The notes: generated from the sequence alone by a model not told the origin. Positions 12,430 to 21,279 are shown, counted from the stretch's first letter. The stretch: DNA of 64,000 nt from Cristatella mucedo (GCA_009760855.2 WPIO01000004.1:3782001-3846000); one strand, 5' to 3'. Translations and numbers: made by a program.

Positions 12430-14080
12430 GCATGCAGGGAACATGGATCTGCCAACTCGACTACCAACGAGTACATCCACTGTCTAAGTAAAACCTCTTG
12501 AGTCTTGACAGCACAGTCGCTCCGACAGGTTCGTCCGGCGAAATATGCACCTCCGTGTAACAACTAACTAGCTTCTGCGTTAGGCTTTGTTAGGCGTTAG
12601 GCCTTCGACCTTGACACGGGGCAATGCCACCGACTCCCGTGGTGGACCCCCTCACTTGCTCCCGAATTATGAGGTTGTCTTATTGGGAATCTACATAACA
12701 TAGAAGCCAGCCTGTGCAGCACGACACAAGCTGTTGCCACAGCTGGGCAGTTTAAGTCGCATTTAATTGTCTGTCGCTTGGAGAAGTTGCACTGTCTTCG
12801 AAGTTTCTAGGTACTAGCAGTGCGGCTCCTTGCCTTGCAACGGCGTAGGGATTGATGGAATGCTAAAGGGGGATGTCGAAATCTCTCAAAGGGGTTTTGA
12901 TTAGGCTTGGCTGCATGGGGCGGCTGTAATAATTCAAGCCCCATCCCTTTGCCAACGGATTGCATTTCCTTTAGACCCTTCAAACCTCTCTGCTCCGCTC
13001 AGGGTGATTCGGAGAGAAAGATGCTTTGAGAGAGAGGCTACCGACCGAAGCAAGTGCAGCCACCAAATCGGCCGGTCTCCATAGAGGGTACCAGGTCCTG
13101 CAACGACGCATGTCGTTAAGGCTCCCCTTCGGAGCTATCTCCTCGGGTGGCACTAAGGGCTTGGAGAATTTTCCGGCTCAAGAGTCGCTGGAAAGCTTAC
13201 CACTCGAAATCGGCTCTGTTAGCAGCTTAACGGCCATGGCCCCATAACAGAGATAAATATTCATTGCCACGTCTAGCCGAATACACGGTCGGGGTACATA
13301 CCGTACCACTGGCAGGGACCACAATACTCGATGAAGAACGAGAGCAATTGTTTCGGTCAGCAGCGCTGCTTCTCACAGGAGCCAAGTCGAGACCGGCCAG
13401 TGCCACACCCTCGGGATGCAGCTGCCTGCCTTTAGCATCCTTTCTGTGGCAGAGAGCAGCTCCTCTGACACCATCTGAGCCAACGATTTCCCGCGAGAAA
13501 GGAAGCAGCTTCGCGCGACACACAAAGGTGGCGGGAGCTCACTGAGCCATCTGCTCTCAATAAATGTCGAGTTTAACACTATCGCTTGAAAAATAAATGA
13601 GCAACGTCATCTTTGCCTCATGGCGGAACCTTGTGGCGATTTAGCACAATAATACTTCTCGAGCTTCTTTTTCAGCTGATGACAGATGACGAGTCAGAGA
13701 AGTAGGATCATAAGTGTTCATCCCCAAGGTAATATCCCCACTGGAATCGTGTTCTTCTGTAGCATTCCTTCTAAACTTCTCTCAGCACCTCCAATGGATG
13801 TCCACCGTCTTTGTACGAAATGAAAGTCCACCTTCAAACCTGCCACTAGCGACCTCACTTTGCAGTTCATAACCCATTCTTAGAAGACTACTAGATCCTA
13901 TATTCACTGTTCAATGTCTGAAATGTATTGATTTGCTCCTGCCCCTCATACCCAACCTAATTAAAATTCCCTACCCGTAGTCTTTCAAGCAAATATGCCC
14001 AGGTAGTCAGCTTTAGTACCCAGCTTCAGTCTCAAAATGGCAGGGTAGTCTTATGGTAGGCCGATGCTTGACTGTCGCAC
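12430..14080. other. No feature recognised
   Basis: Moderately GC-rich DNA. Open frames at 13227-13545 on both strands have no recognisable domains and I could not tie them to any element. Confidence 0.4.
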
Positions 14081-14091
14081 ACTGGTCCGCC

Positions 14092-14190
14092 TTTGATGTT
14101 TGCTGCTTTGCCCTCCTTTGATGTTGTTTTGCCCGCCATTGATGTGGCCTTGGCCGCCATTGATGTGGCTTTGCCCCCCTTTGATGAGTC
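14092..14190 (-). repeat. Short tandem repeat, about 21-bp unit, 4-5 copies
   Basis: Units resemble GCCGCCATTGATGTGGCTTTG. On the minus strand they translate as a 7-residue repeat (GQSHING-like). It sits just upstream of a LINE-A tail. Confidence 0.75.
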
Positions 14191-14204
14191 GAGCTGCTTC
14201 CCGG

Positions 14205-14272
14205 AAGGAAGTGCCTAGAAAGAAATTCAGTTCTCTGAGGGCGCTATAACGTATTGTTGTTACTATTATGAC
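14205..14272 (+). mobile_element. LINE-A 3' tail fragment
   Basis: Matches the tail AAGTGCCTAGAAAGAAATTC, TCTCTGAGGGCGCTATA and ends in TATTGTTGTTACTATTATG. Confidence 0.65.
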
Positions 14273-14419
14273 TAACAGCTTTTGAAGTAGCATTTTTGGA
14301 CTGCAGTACAGCTACTCTTTCAAAAATGTAAGTCGTATAACTGCGGTTTTTATTGAACCGGATAAAAACAGTGTCGGGTTTACCTATTAAATCTCACGTG
14401 ATTTCGCAGACCCATTATG

Positions 14420-14765
14420 ATGCTTAGGCCTCTGGTCACTGGAGGCCAAACTATTTGAACAAACGTGCGAAATTTCAAGGAATTTGCTGGATAAACCCGA
14501 AATACTTTTTTTCAGTAACGCAAGACACGAGTTGTGCAATGCCTATAGTCGGAATGGCAGCCGTATCGCAGTTCCAATATTAATGTAGGGTTGCTGGCTC
14601 GCGCCGTGGGAAGCCGCACATAGTATGAGAACGCGAAAGCGAAAGTGCAATGTCGAGAAACTTTGTGGGTAAACCCGGAACACTGTTTTCTATAATATGT
14701 AATCAAGACTAAAGATGCACAACGCCTATTATGGAAACATCAGCTATATCGTTGTTCAAAATTTC
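14420..14765 (+). repeat. Dispersed repeat R, two tandem copies
   Basis: Two adjacent diverged copies (about 14420-14590 and 14600-14765) share GTGCGAAATTTCAAGGAATT, GGATAAACCCG / GGGTAAACCCGG, and GAATGGCAGCCGTATCG / GAAACATCAGCTATATCG. The second copy ends exactly where the zinc-finger-family copy 2 begins. Confidence 0.55.
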
Positions 14766-14769
14766 AGCG

Positions 14770-15070
14770 AACTTCAGCAAGAAGAATAAGCATACAATTG
14801 AATATCCAAATCTACCATCAGCGATACGACCTGTACCGCAGGGTGATGAAGTGGGAGTTCCTGTTCCACCTGTTACACTTGATGATTTATTGATTGACAG
14901 TGATTCGAGTTCAACTGAAGCTGACGTTGATGGCAACTACGATGCCTTTGATGTTCCAACACGTAAACTAATGTCACAATCTGATCTTGATGACATAGTT
15001 AGTGAGAGACATTGACAAAAAGTCGTTTGAAATCCCCGGTCCAAGGTTACAAGAGAAATTGTCTTTCGTC
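14770..15070 (+). pseudogene. Truncated copy 2 of the multi-copy zinc-finger-like protein family
   Basis: It is nearly identical to the central part of the 1069-2732 relic. The match starts at FSKKNKHTIEYPNLPSAIRP and runs through the acidic LLIDSDSS linker and FDVPTRKLMSQSDLDD to GPRLQEKLSFVG. A small indel near 15000 breaks the frame relative to copy 1 (LVRDIDLSKKS becomes RDIDKKS in another frame). The N-terminal zinc-finger half is absent, replaced by repeat R. The C-terminal half is absent, replaced abruptly at about 15070 by the AT-rich virus-like island. Two copies with different breakpoints suggest a mobile or recombination-prone unit. Confidence 0.7.
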
Positions 15071-15074
15071 GGAT

Positions 15075-15540
15075 TAACAACAGGTTTGAGTATGAACATT
15101 GCTAATAAAGGTATTGAAATGCATCAAGCAAGAAAACTAATTGAACTACACACAAAGAAAGAGAAAGTTGATCAAGAATACGCTAATAAACGTAGAGAAT
15201 AAGATGACAAGCTTGAAGAAGAAAGAATTAGAATATAAATTAGAAAAACTTAAAAAAGAAGAAGACTATGATAGAAAGATAAAAGAGATGGATCTTGAAA
15301 TTAAACGTGCTATGGTTGAAAAACTCAAACCAAAGAATAAAAAGAAACATAAGGCAATGATAGAAGAAGTGGAAGACTTCTCTGAGACTCTTAAATAAAA
15401 TGATCCAAAAGCATATAAAGAAATAGAGAAAGTAATCAAAGAGAAAGCTGTTGAAAGAACAAGACCTGGTGGTTATGGTGGAGGTATGAGAAAAAAAATA
15501 GGAGCTGGATTACATATTCCAAGTAGAAACCAATTTTTAT
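15075..15540 (+). pseudogene. Lysine/glutamate-rich coiled-coil protein of the virus-like element, frameshifted
   Basis: The first frame (to 15202) begins with a small hydrophobic stretch (GLTTGLSMNIANKG) and turns into charged helix. A frameshift near 15200 moves the reading to the frame that continues through KELEYKLEKLKKEED, a strongly charged coiled coil. A TAA at 15396-15398 interrupts it, but the same frame continues with NDPKAYKEIEKVIKEKA and ends with a basic, glycine-rich tail (RPGGYGGGMRKKIGAG) before a stop just past 15590. Basic Gly-rich tails occur in core or DNA-condensing proteins of capsid-bearing elements. That role here is inference. It lies directly upstream of the capsid-like gene, consistent with a structural cluster. 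Confidence 0.5.
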
Positions 15541-15558
15541 TTTTTATATTGAGAAGAA

Positions 15559-17139
15559 ATGGCAAGTGCATCTATCGATAATATACTCGAACTGAATGAT
15601 CCTAGTTTTCCTAATTATGATATTAAAGACTATCAATTCAGAGAATTTCACCAAACAAATGGTATTGAAACTGATAACGTTGGAAATAAGCTAGAAACAT
15701 TTATTGTACCTGGTGAACAACAAACGTGTTATTTTCTTTCTTATGCTTATCTTCTACTTGAAGGTAAGCTACAAGTTCAAACTGTTACTGGTGGTGCTTA
15801 TGGTCCTCCTAAAAGAAATCTTGCTGCTGGTCTTCTTAACAATGCTGGAGCATGGATGTTCAGTTCAATGAGAATTAGGCTTGGCACGTAAGAAACAGAA
15901 AGTATTTCACTTCAACTAGGTCCTGGAACTGTTTCAACAGTGATGGGTCTACTTTGTTATTCCAATGAATTTAATAGAATGGAAGGACTTGCAACTGGGT
16001 GGGAAAAAGGAGGCTAGTTCAGTGGATGATATGTCTTTCAATCTTACTGCTAGTACTGCTAGTCCTCTTAGTTATTCTTATACTAGTCCTGATGCTGCAT
16101 TAGCAAGTTTTTCAAATATCGGTTTTGTTTACTGAAGAGGTTTATCAAATGTTCTTGCAGATAATCAAGGTACATTCAGTATATCACTGCCACTGTCACG
16201 ACTCTCTGGTTTCTGTGCTGATATAATAAAATTCTATATAATGTTCCATTTACTCTTGAAATGACTCGAGTTGGGGGAAATTATTTTGATGCAATTATGA
16301 CAGGTGCATCTGATGATTCTAATACTCTTGTAAGTAGAGGTGTTACTAATGCTGCTGGAAATGGTGCTTGGAATGCATTCAAAATTAACGTGACAAAAAT
16401 GAGGTTGATGGTCCCCTGTATTACTCCTGTGGAAAATATTCAAAGATCTTTTGCTGATATCTCACATGAGAAATCAAATAAACTAAAACTTAACTACAGA
16501 GCTAGATGATATGAGAATATGACTCTAACTAACTTTAATCGACGTCTAAAATATACTAGAACTCTATCTGTACAAAATAATATTGATAGAGTAAGATGGC
16601 TGATTGTAGCTGCACAAAACTATGGTAAATATGGAACATATACTGACAATCCTTGTACATTCAATCACTGTGATATTAAAAGTGTTACTTTACTCGCTAA
16701 TGGATCTAAACAATATCCAGCTGTAGCAAGAAGTAGTTTTCCAAGAGATGGAAGGTGCTCAACAGCCTATCTAGATTTTACTACATTCAGAAAGCGATAT
16801 CTTGGATTGAATGAATTAACTGAACCTGTTGATGTTACGTTTACTGAATGGTTATCTCTTCATCATATTCATGTAATTTATCTACAATAAAATGATGAAC
16901 CACCAAGAGTAATATCTAAACTTGATGTAACTGCTGAATTCAATAGTTTAATTCCTGCCGCTGCTGCAGCTGTTCCTGCTGTTGGAGCTGTTGCTGCTCT
17001 TGCTGCAATTCCTTGTGCAACAATCACCCTTCACTATTTGACTATCTGTGAGAACACTGCTGAATTGTCATCAAATGGTAACGGATCTAACTTTACTTGT
17101 AGAAAAGGAACATGTATTCATGACGGAACAAAATTTTAA
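15559..17139 (+). pseudogene. Putative major capsid (jelly-roll-type) protein of the virus-like element, interrupted
   Basis: The clear ATG at 15559 opens MASASIDNILELNDPSF. Recognisable blocks follow: YQFREF near residue 25, then FIVPGEQQTCYFLSYAYLLLEGKL, MRIRLG, GPGTVSTVMGLL, QGTFSISLPLSRLSGFCADI, and a C-terminal part with VRWLIVAAQ, NPCTFNHCDIKSV, KQYPAVARSSFP and LDVTAEF. The order and spacing match, from memory, a conserved capsid-type protein of integrated virus-like elements in cnidarians and arthropods. The double-jelly-roll assignment is inference. The frame breaks at A-homopolymers near 16005 and 16228. In-frame stops are TAA 15889, TGA 16133, TGA 16507 and TAA 16888, with the real end at TAA 17137-17139. 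At about 527 codons the uninterrupted length would fit a capsid protein. An alanine/valine run at about 16960-17010 may be a local expansion. Confidence 0.6.
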
Positions 17140-17210
17140 ATAAATTCTAAAACAGAATATAATGCAAAAAACAAATTTTGTTCAAGGATCTGATGATTTG
17201 AAAAAAATCC

Positions 17211-17846
17211 ATGTCATTGAATATTGGTGGATCAGAAGTTTATTCTGTTTTAGGGAATGATGTGATGTTTGGAGCACAAATAGATTGTGATATTCAATTA
17301 ATTGCAAATAGAAAAAATGAAAAATATATTGCTAATAGTTCACCTATAAAATTTCCTCAAATGCTGTTTGGTAAAGTACTTCAACCTATTGCTGCTAAAT
17401 TTCTAGAAATGAAATTTGATAGAAAGATAGAGAATACAAATGCCTGTTTTACTAGTGATGGAGTTTATAGATATTCTCCTGATGCAATAATTGATGAAGA
17501 TACACTAGTAGAAATAAAATGTTTAGGGAGTAGAAGCATAGTTATAGAACTTATTCCAAAACAATACTTAGCTCAGTGTTTACTTGGATTACATGTTTTA
17601 AAATTAAGTAGATGCTTTTACTCTGAGTTTGAGATTTGCGATCCTGGATTGAATTGTGATGATGTACCTGTAGACTACATAGCAGCAGGAAATGTTAGAA
17701 TACCTACTAATTTTTATTTTGATATGCCAATTAAAACTTCTTTATTTATGTTGCTTCTTAGAGAAGAAAAATACTTTGATTTTGAGTTCGATATTATATG
17801 TGAACATGGTAGATTTAACAATAGAAAAGTAATGGGTATGATATAA
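17211..17846 (+). CDS. YqaJ-like viral recombinase / lambda-type exonuclease
   Basis: This is the only long intact gene of the island (about 211 residues). It looks like a PD-(D/E)XK exonuclease of the YqaJ/lambda-exo group, which resects double-stranded DNA ends for recombination or genome processing. The conserved core is visible: FPQMLFGKVLQPIAAKF (residues 48-64) is the N-terminal helix. SPDAII with Asp91, then LVEIKC with Glu101 and Lys103, forms the metal-binding D-(x)9-ExK site. PKQYLAQC (116-123) is the family's trailing Q-x-Q-like helix. The helix glutamate usually found four or so residues after the glycine appears to be Gln58, which could impair catalysis. The start is uncertain: the first codon called here follows an upstream A-rich leader with another short ATG frame at 17161. 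It sits between the capsid-like and fibre-like genes on the same strand. Confidence 0.7.
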   Translation: MSLNIGGSEVYSVLGNDVMFGAQIDCDIQLIANRKNEKYIANSSPIKFPQMLFGKVLQPIAAKFLEMKFDRKIENTNACFTSDGVYRYSPDAIIDEDTLVEIKCLGSRSIVIELIPKQYLAQCLLGLHVLKLSRCFYSEFEICDPGLNCDDVPVDYIAAGNVRIPTNFYFDMPIKTSLFMLLLREEKYFDFEFDIICEHGRFNNRKVMGMI

Positions 17847-17973
17847 AATATATACAAAAGAATTATAAATACAAGTAGTAGAAAACAAAGATTATGGCGT
17901 CAGATTTGCAAGAATAGTGCCAATAGTTAGAGAAGTATTAGAAAGATCTAAGTTTTGATTAATAATTATATAT

Positions 17974-18726
17974 ATGAATGTAAAGATTCATACTGACGAT
18001 TATGTATCAACGATAAATGGTTGTATACTATCAGATCTTAATGCAAATGGAAATAGAATTATAAATATGAGTGGTCCTGTTAATGATGGTGATGCTGTAA
18101 CAAAGTATTATGCTGATACAAACTTTGTTGTCAATTCATCACGATCACTTAATCTTGCTGGTAAGCCTATTACAAATCTTGGAGCAGGCGTTAATCCAAC
18201 TGGTGTTAATGTTAGTCAGATAAGTAATTATGTTAAAAAATCAGGTGATACAATGACAGGTGATTTAAATGTGAATAGTTTTGCTATAACATTAACTTAT
18301 TCGAATTCAGGTAATGGAAATCCAGTTGCATTACATGACGACTTTTGTGTTACTTATAGAGGAATGAAATAAGATGTTTTACTAAAAGCCTATCCTTCAA
18401 CAACAAATATAAATATGGGTGGAAATTCAATAAAAAATTATGCTGATCCTATAGATTCTTCTGATGTTGCAACTAAATCTTATGTATATAAAAAAGTTAA
18501 AAAAATAACAGAAGTAATAACGATCTCAAAGAATCCTAAATCTATTAATTCAATTAATTATCTATCTACATCTTATTCATGGACAAATAAGACAGCTCCA
18601 CCAATAGTATTATTAAGTGTTATGGTTGTTGGTTCATCTAATGGTGTATTTCTTAGACCTGGTAGTGATACTACTGTTGTGTCAGGAGAAATAAGAGTAA
18701 TAATTACTTCACCAAGTGGAGGGTAG
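17974..18726 (+). pseudogene. Phage-tail-fibre-like repeat protein of the virus-like element
   Basis: An ATG at 17974 opens a 251-codon frame broken only by a TAA at 18370-18372. It contains repeats typical of phage tail-fibre shafts and spike-like proteins: LNANGNRIINMSGPVNDGD followed by AVTKYYAD, LNLAGKPITNLG, KKSGDTMTGDLNVN, and MGGNSIKNYADPIDSSDVAT followed by KSYV. The C-terminal part (from ITISKNPKS onward) is beta-rich and ends PSGG, like a small knob. A trimeric fibre mediating attachment is the obvious analogy. Here that is inference, because the protein sits in a eukaryotic virus-like element. Similar repeats are known in uncharacterised eukaryotic proteins of such elements. Confidence 0.65.
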
Positions 18727-19003
18727 ATCTAAAATACTATGGTTATTTCAGTAGATTACCAACTGATTATTACTTCATTAACAATCTTGGAGATTTAAAG
18801 GTAAACGTCTTGGTTAGTAATGTATCCTCCTGAGAAGTACAGATGAACAATTAACACTATTAACTCTTTTAACTTTGTTGTTTTACGTTTACCTTTAACT
18901 AATGGGAATAGTTTTGAAATAACACAAATAGCTTCATGATCTAAACAGTGATATAAACATGAAGTAAAAGAACATACTTGTTTAAGTTTTTTTAAACTAA
19001 AGA

Positions 19004-19258
19004 TTATAATTTTGTTGGTTTCTCATTTCTGAATGTTTTATAATTTATGTTACAATATGAACAAATAATAATTTCATCGTTACGTAAAAGACTAGAATCG
19101 AGTTCAGTTTCATTCATATCTAAATCACAAATGTCACAACGAATTTCATATTTTTGTTTTGGTTTCTTTCTTTTTGATGGTTTACAATAGGGGTGACCTG
19201 ATTCTAAATCTTCAATTTCATTAAATGTATTTGAACAGATGCTACAAAATATTTCCAT
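19004..19258 (-). CDS. Small zinc-ribbon protein
   Basis: An intact 84-residue frame. Cys5/Cys8 with His22/Cys25 could bind one zinc. Cys41/Cys44 with Cys66/Cys69 could form a second four-cysteine ribbon. A lysine-rich stretch (PSKRKKPKQK, residues 27-36) joins them and may be a nuclear-localisation or nucleic-acid-binding segment. No specific family was recognised. A transcription- or nucleic-acid-associated role is inferred only from the cysteine pattern. It lies convergent to the fibre-like gene and upstream of, but antisense to, the integrase. Confidence 0.5.
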   Translation of the reverse strand: MEIFCSICSNTFNEIEDLESGHPYCKPSKRKKPKQKYEIRCDICDLDMNETELDSSLLRNDEIIICSYCNINYKTFRNEKPTKL

Positions 19259-19319
19259 TCTCTATAAAATGTCATTTTTAACCCTAAAAGAAAGAAAAAG
19301 AAGGTCAATTCAATCCTAA

Positions 19320-20172
19320 TCAGGTATAAGTCAAATATTCAAACCAAGACCTAAGGAAATTCCAAAAGGTTTCTTTAATATTGTTGCATCTAATGAAAAT
19401 CATCAGGCAGACATATTGAATATGCCTAATGATTCTGGATATAAATATGCTTTGAATTTCAATGATGTTGCTTGTAGATATAAAGATTCAAGACCACTTA
19501 AAGCAAAGTCATCTAAAGAAGTAACACAAACAATAATAGATATTTATAGTAAAGGTCCTTTGAAATGGCCAAAGAAGATAACAGTAGATCCAGGATCAGA
19601 TTTCGAAGGAGAGTTCACGAAAGAAATGAAAAAACATGAGACACGTGTTATAGACGGTACTAGTAAAAAGAGTGTTGCATTTGTTGAAAGAATTAATCAA
19701 ACATTAGCTGAGAGAGCATTTATTTCACAATATGAAAAGGAAATAGTAAGCAATATATAATAAGAAAAAGAAATAGAAATAGAAATAAGAAAAGAAATAG
19801 ACTGCATCAATAAAGGAGATTATGCTAGAAACAAAGAGTGGATTGATAATTTACCAAAGATTATTGATTATCTAAATAATATTATTACAGGAACAACTGG
19901 TGAAAAACCTGTTAAAGCAATAAAAAAGGAATAATAAAACTAAAGAAACCGAAATACAGTACAGAAGTAGGTGAACAAGAAAAATTATTAGAGCTTGGAA
20001 CAAGTGTTCGATATTTACTAGAACCACGTGAAGGAGAAGATGAAAAAAGAAGAGCTACAGATTCGATATGGAGTTTGACTAAACATAATATTGTTAGAAT
20101 AATGGTATTAAAAGAACAACCATCGCGTTATTGGGTAAATTATGTTAAAAGAAGTTTTGTTAGAGGGGAATT
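19320..20172 (+). pseudogene. Retroviral-type (rve) integrase, Polinton-like, interrupted
   Basis: The DDE integrase core is readable. HQADILNMPNDSGYKYAL introduces the fold, and LNFNDVACRY gives the first catalytic Asp (near 19465). VDPGSDFEGEF gives the second Asp (near 19588), and FVERINQTLAERAF gives the catalytic Glu (near 19687). Spacing between the second Asp and the Glu is 33 residues, as in D-x(32-35)-E enzymes. Two TAA codons at 19758-19763 interrupt. The frame then continues (KEWIDNLPKIIDYLNN) and shifts at an A-run near 19925 into the C-terminal domain (LGTSVRYLLEPREGE, RRATDSIWSL, YVKRSFVRGELHVI). That C-terminal KRSFVRGEL block is characteristic of the Polinton and related cellular integrase family. 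It would have catalysed element insertion. It lacks the N-terminal HHCC part in readable form. Confidence 0.75.
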
Positions 20173-20177
20173 GCACG

Positions 20178-20590
20178 TTATAAAGATTCAGAATCATCAT
20201 TACTTTCTAATTGTTCAACTAATATTCCATTAAATTCTTCCTTAGTCACTTTATCATCATCCAAAGCATCAACAATCTTTGAAACCAAATTAAGATTTGA
20301 TTGAAGAGTAGAACATTTTCTTCTTTCAATTTGAGATATAGTACTATCAATTGAAAGTAACATAGTTGCAAGTCCACCTAAAACAGTAACTAAGTGAGAT
20401 AGTTCACCGTACATTGGAACGTAAGCATTGATATAGTTATTGCAAGAGTTATTAAAATACCAAGGAGTTGAATAGAGTATTTAACCCTTACTAATGTATT
20501 CAAACAACCAGCAATCCTTTCATTGTCTAGTAAGATTCGGTTGTATTTATTTATAGCAAATTTCTTTCTTAGATCTGACATGATTGTCAT
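20178..20590 (-). pseudogene. Small protein with two hydrophobic helices, frameshifted
   Basis: The first frame (ATG at 20590) opens with a basic helix and then VKYSIQLLGILITLAITISML, a probable membrane span at residues 37-57. The reading slips before 20414, where a second frame gives a further hydrophobic helix (LVTVLGGLATMLLSI) and a charged, acidic C-terminus (DDDKVTKEEF, ESNDDSES). About 135 residues in total. Two short hydrophobic helices recall holin-like or minor membrane proteins of virus-like elements, but no family is recognised. It is the second gene of a minus-strand pair behind the transglutaminase-like gene, converging on the integrase. Confidence 0.4.
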
Positions 20591-20596
20591 ATATTA

Positions 20597-21124
20597 ATTA
20601 TTTAGCTTCCTATAACAAACTTTTTTAATTCCATATAATATATCTTTAAGAGGAGCTGAACATTTACGAATATGAGAAGAAAATGCTGATTTCTGTAGAT
20701 CAATGATGAAAGTGTCATCATCAGTTATTTCAAACCCTTCTGGAACAGTACACGTTAATTCAGTTTTATCTTGGATTTAAATTAAGAAAGGATTTCGATT
20801 TGCATTAATTAGAATATAAGAGCCAATATCAATTATTAAGTTGTTGATATTTAACCAAAAATGAGTAGTAGCAAGTTTATGTCCTCTAGAAATGCTAAAA
20901 CCTCTTTCTATTTTTATATCAAATTTATCCTTCAACAAATCTCTAGCACTTGAACAAGAAACTAAGCAAGTTCCAATGACTTTTCTTCTATAAAAAGTTT
21001 CAGCAATAACATCTAGAACTTTTTTAACATTATCATCTAATTTTTGTAGAGCTAGATTATAACTTTTATAGTAATACAAGTATTGTGACAATGATGTAAT
21101 CTGATTTTTGCAGAAATTATACAA
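20597..21124 (-). pseudogene. Transglutaminase-like/papain-fold protein with Cys-His-Asp triad, interrupted
   Basis: An ATG at 21124 opens a 115-residue frame ending in TAA at 20779-20777. The same frame continues for about 60 codons (from IQDKTELTCTVPEGFEITDD to CYRKLNN) and stops near 20597. GTC53LVSC starts a helix, followed by a strand-like region and ATTH88FW and LIID99IG. The Cys-His-Asp order and spacing fit the transglutaminase-like superfamily (including lasso-peptide leader peptidases), not the His-Asp/Glu-Cys order of the adenain/Ulp1-type protease usual in Polintons. Enzyme activity and substrate are unknown. A maturation protease or a host-modifying enzyme are both possible, and the assignment rests on three motifs only. 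Confidence 0.45.
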
Positions 21125-21138
21125 TCTTAAAAAATACA

Positions 21139-21276
21139 GTAGTATGCGTTTTTTCCTTATTACAGGCTACACTCAAAAAGCATCATTTTTTAATGAGATC
21201 TTGCTAATTTGAGATCGAATGTAAAAATGATGCTTTTTCAGGCTGAGGCTGTAATAAGGAAAAACCACATACTACT
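21139..21276. repeat. Palindrome at the right end of the virus-like island
   Basis: Left arm 21139-21191 (AGTAGTATG, TTTCCTTATTACAG, AAAAAGCATCATTTTT) is the near-perfect reverse complement of right arm 21223-21276. A roughly 30-bp spacer contains GAGATC twice. It marks the composition boundary. It may be a collapsed terminal inverted repeat or a MITE-like hairpin inserted there. Confidence 0.75.
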
Positions 21277-21279
21277 CGT

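Larger units (their letters stand above)
15070..21138. mobile_element. AT-rich integrated dsDNA virus-like (Polinton/Maverick-like) element, degraded
   Basis: Base composition drops sharply at about 15070 and recovers at about 21280. Inside, genes are dense and almost intronless. On the plus strand they are a lysine-rich coiled-coil protein, a capsid-like protein, a YqaJ-type nuclease, a tail-fibre-like protein and an rve integrase. On the minus strand they are a zinc-ribbon protein, a two-helix membrane protein and a transglutaminase-like protein. An integrase beside a capsid gene is the hallmark of Polinton/Maverick and adintovirus-type elements. No protein-primed DNA polymerase B or packaging ATPase is visible, so the element is either internally deleted, a non-replicating relative, or a distinct lineage. 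Nearly every gene has one or two in-frame stops or homopolymer frameshifts. The right end is a palindrome (21139-21276); no matching left inverted repeat was found. Confidence 0.7.

Noticed and set aside
13227-13545. Overlapping open frames on both strands as a gene
   Set aside because: Composition-driven overlap, no motif, no splice signals of note.
15070-21138. Bacterial or phage contamination because of tail-fibre-like and YqaJ-like genes
   Set aside because: The same island has an rve integrase of the Polinton type and is flanked by host repeats on both sides; gene starts lack bacterial ribosome-binding patterns. Misassembly still cannot be fully excluded.
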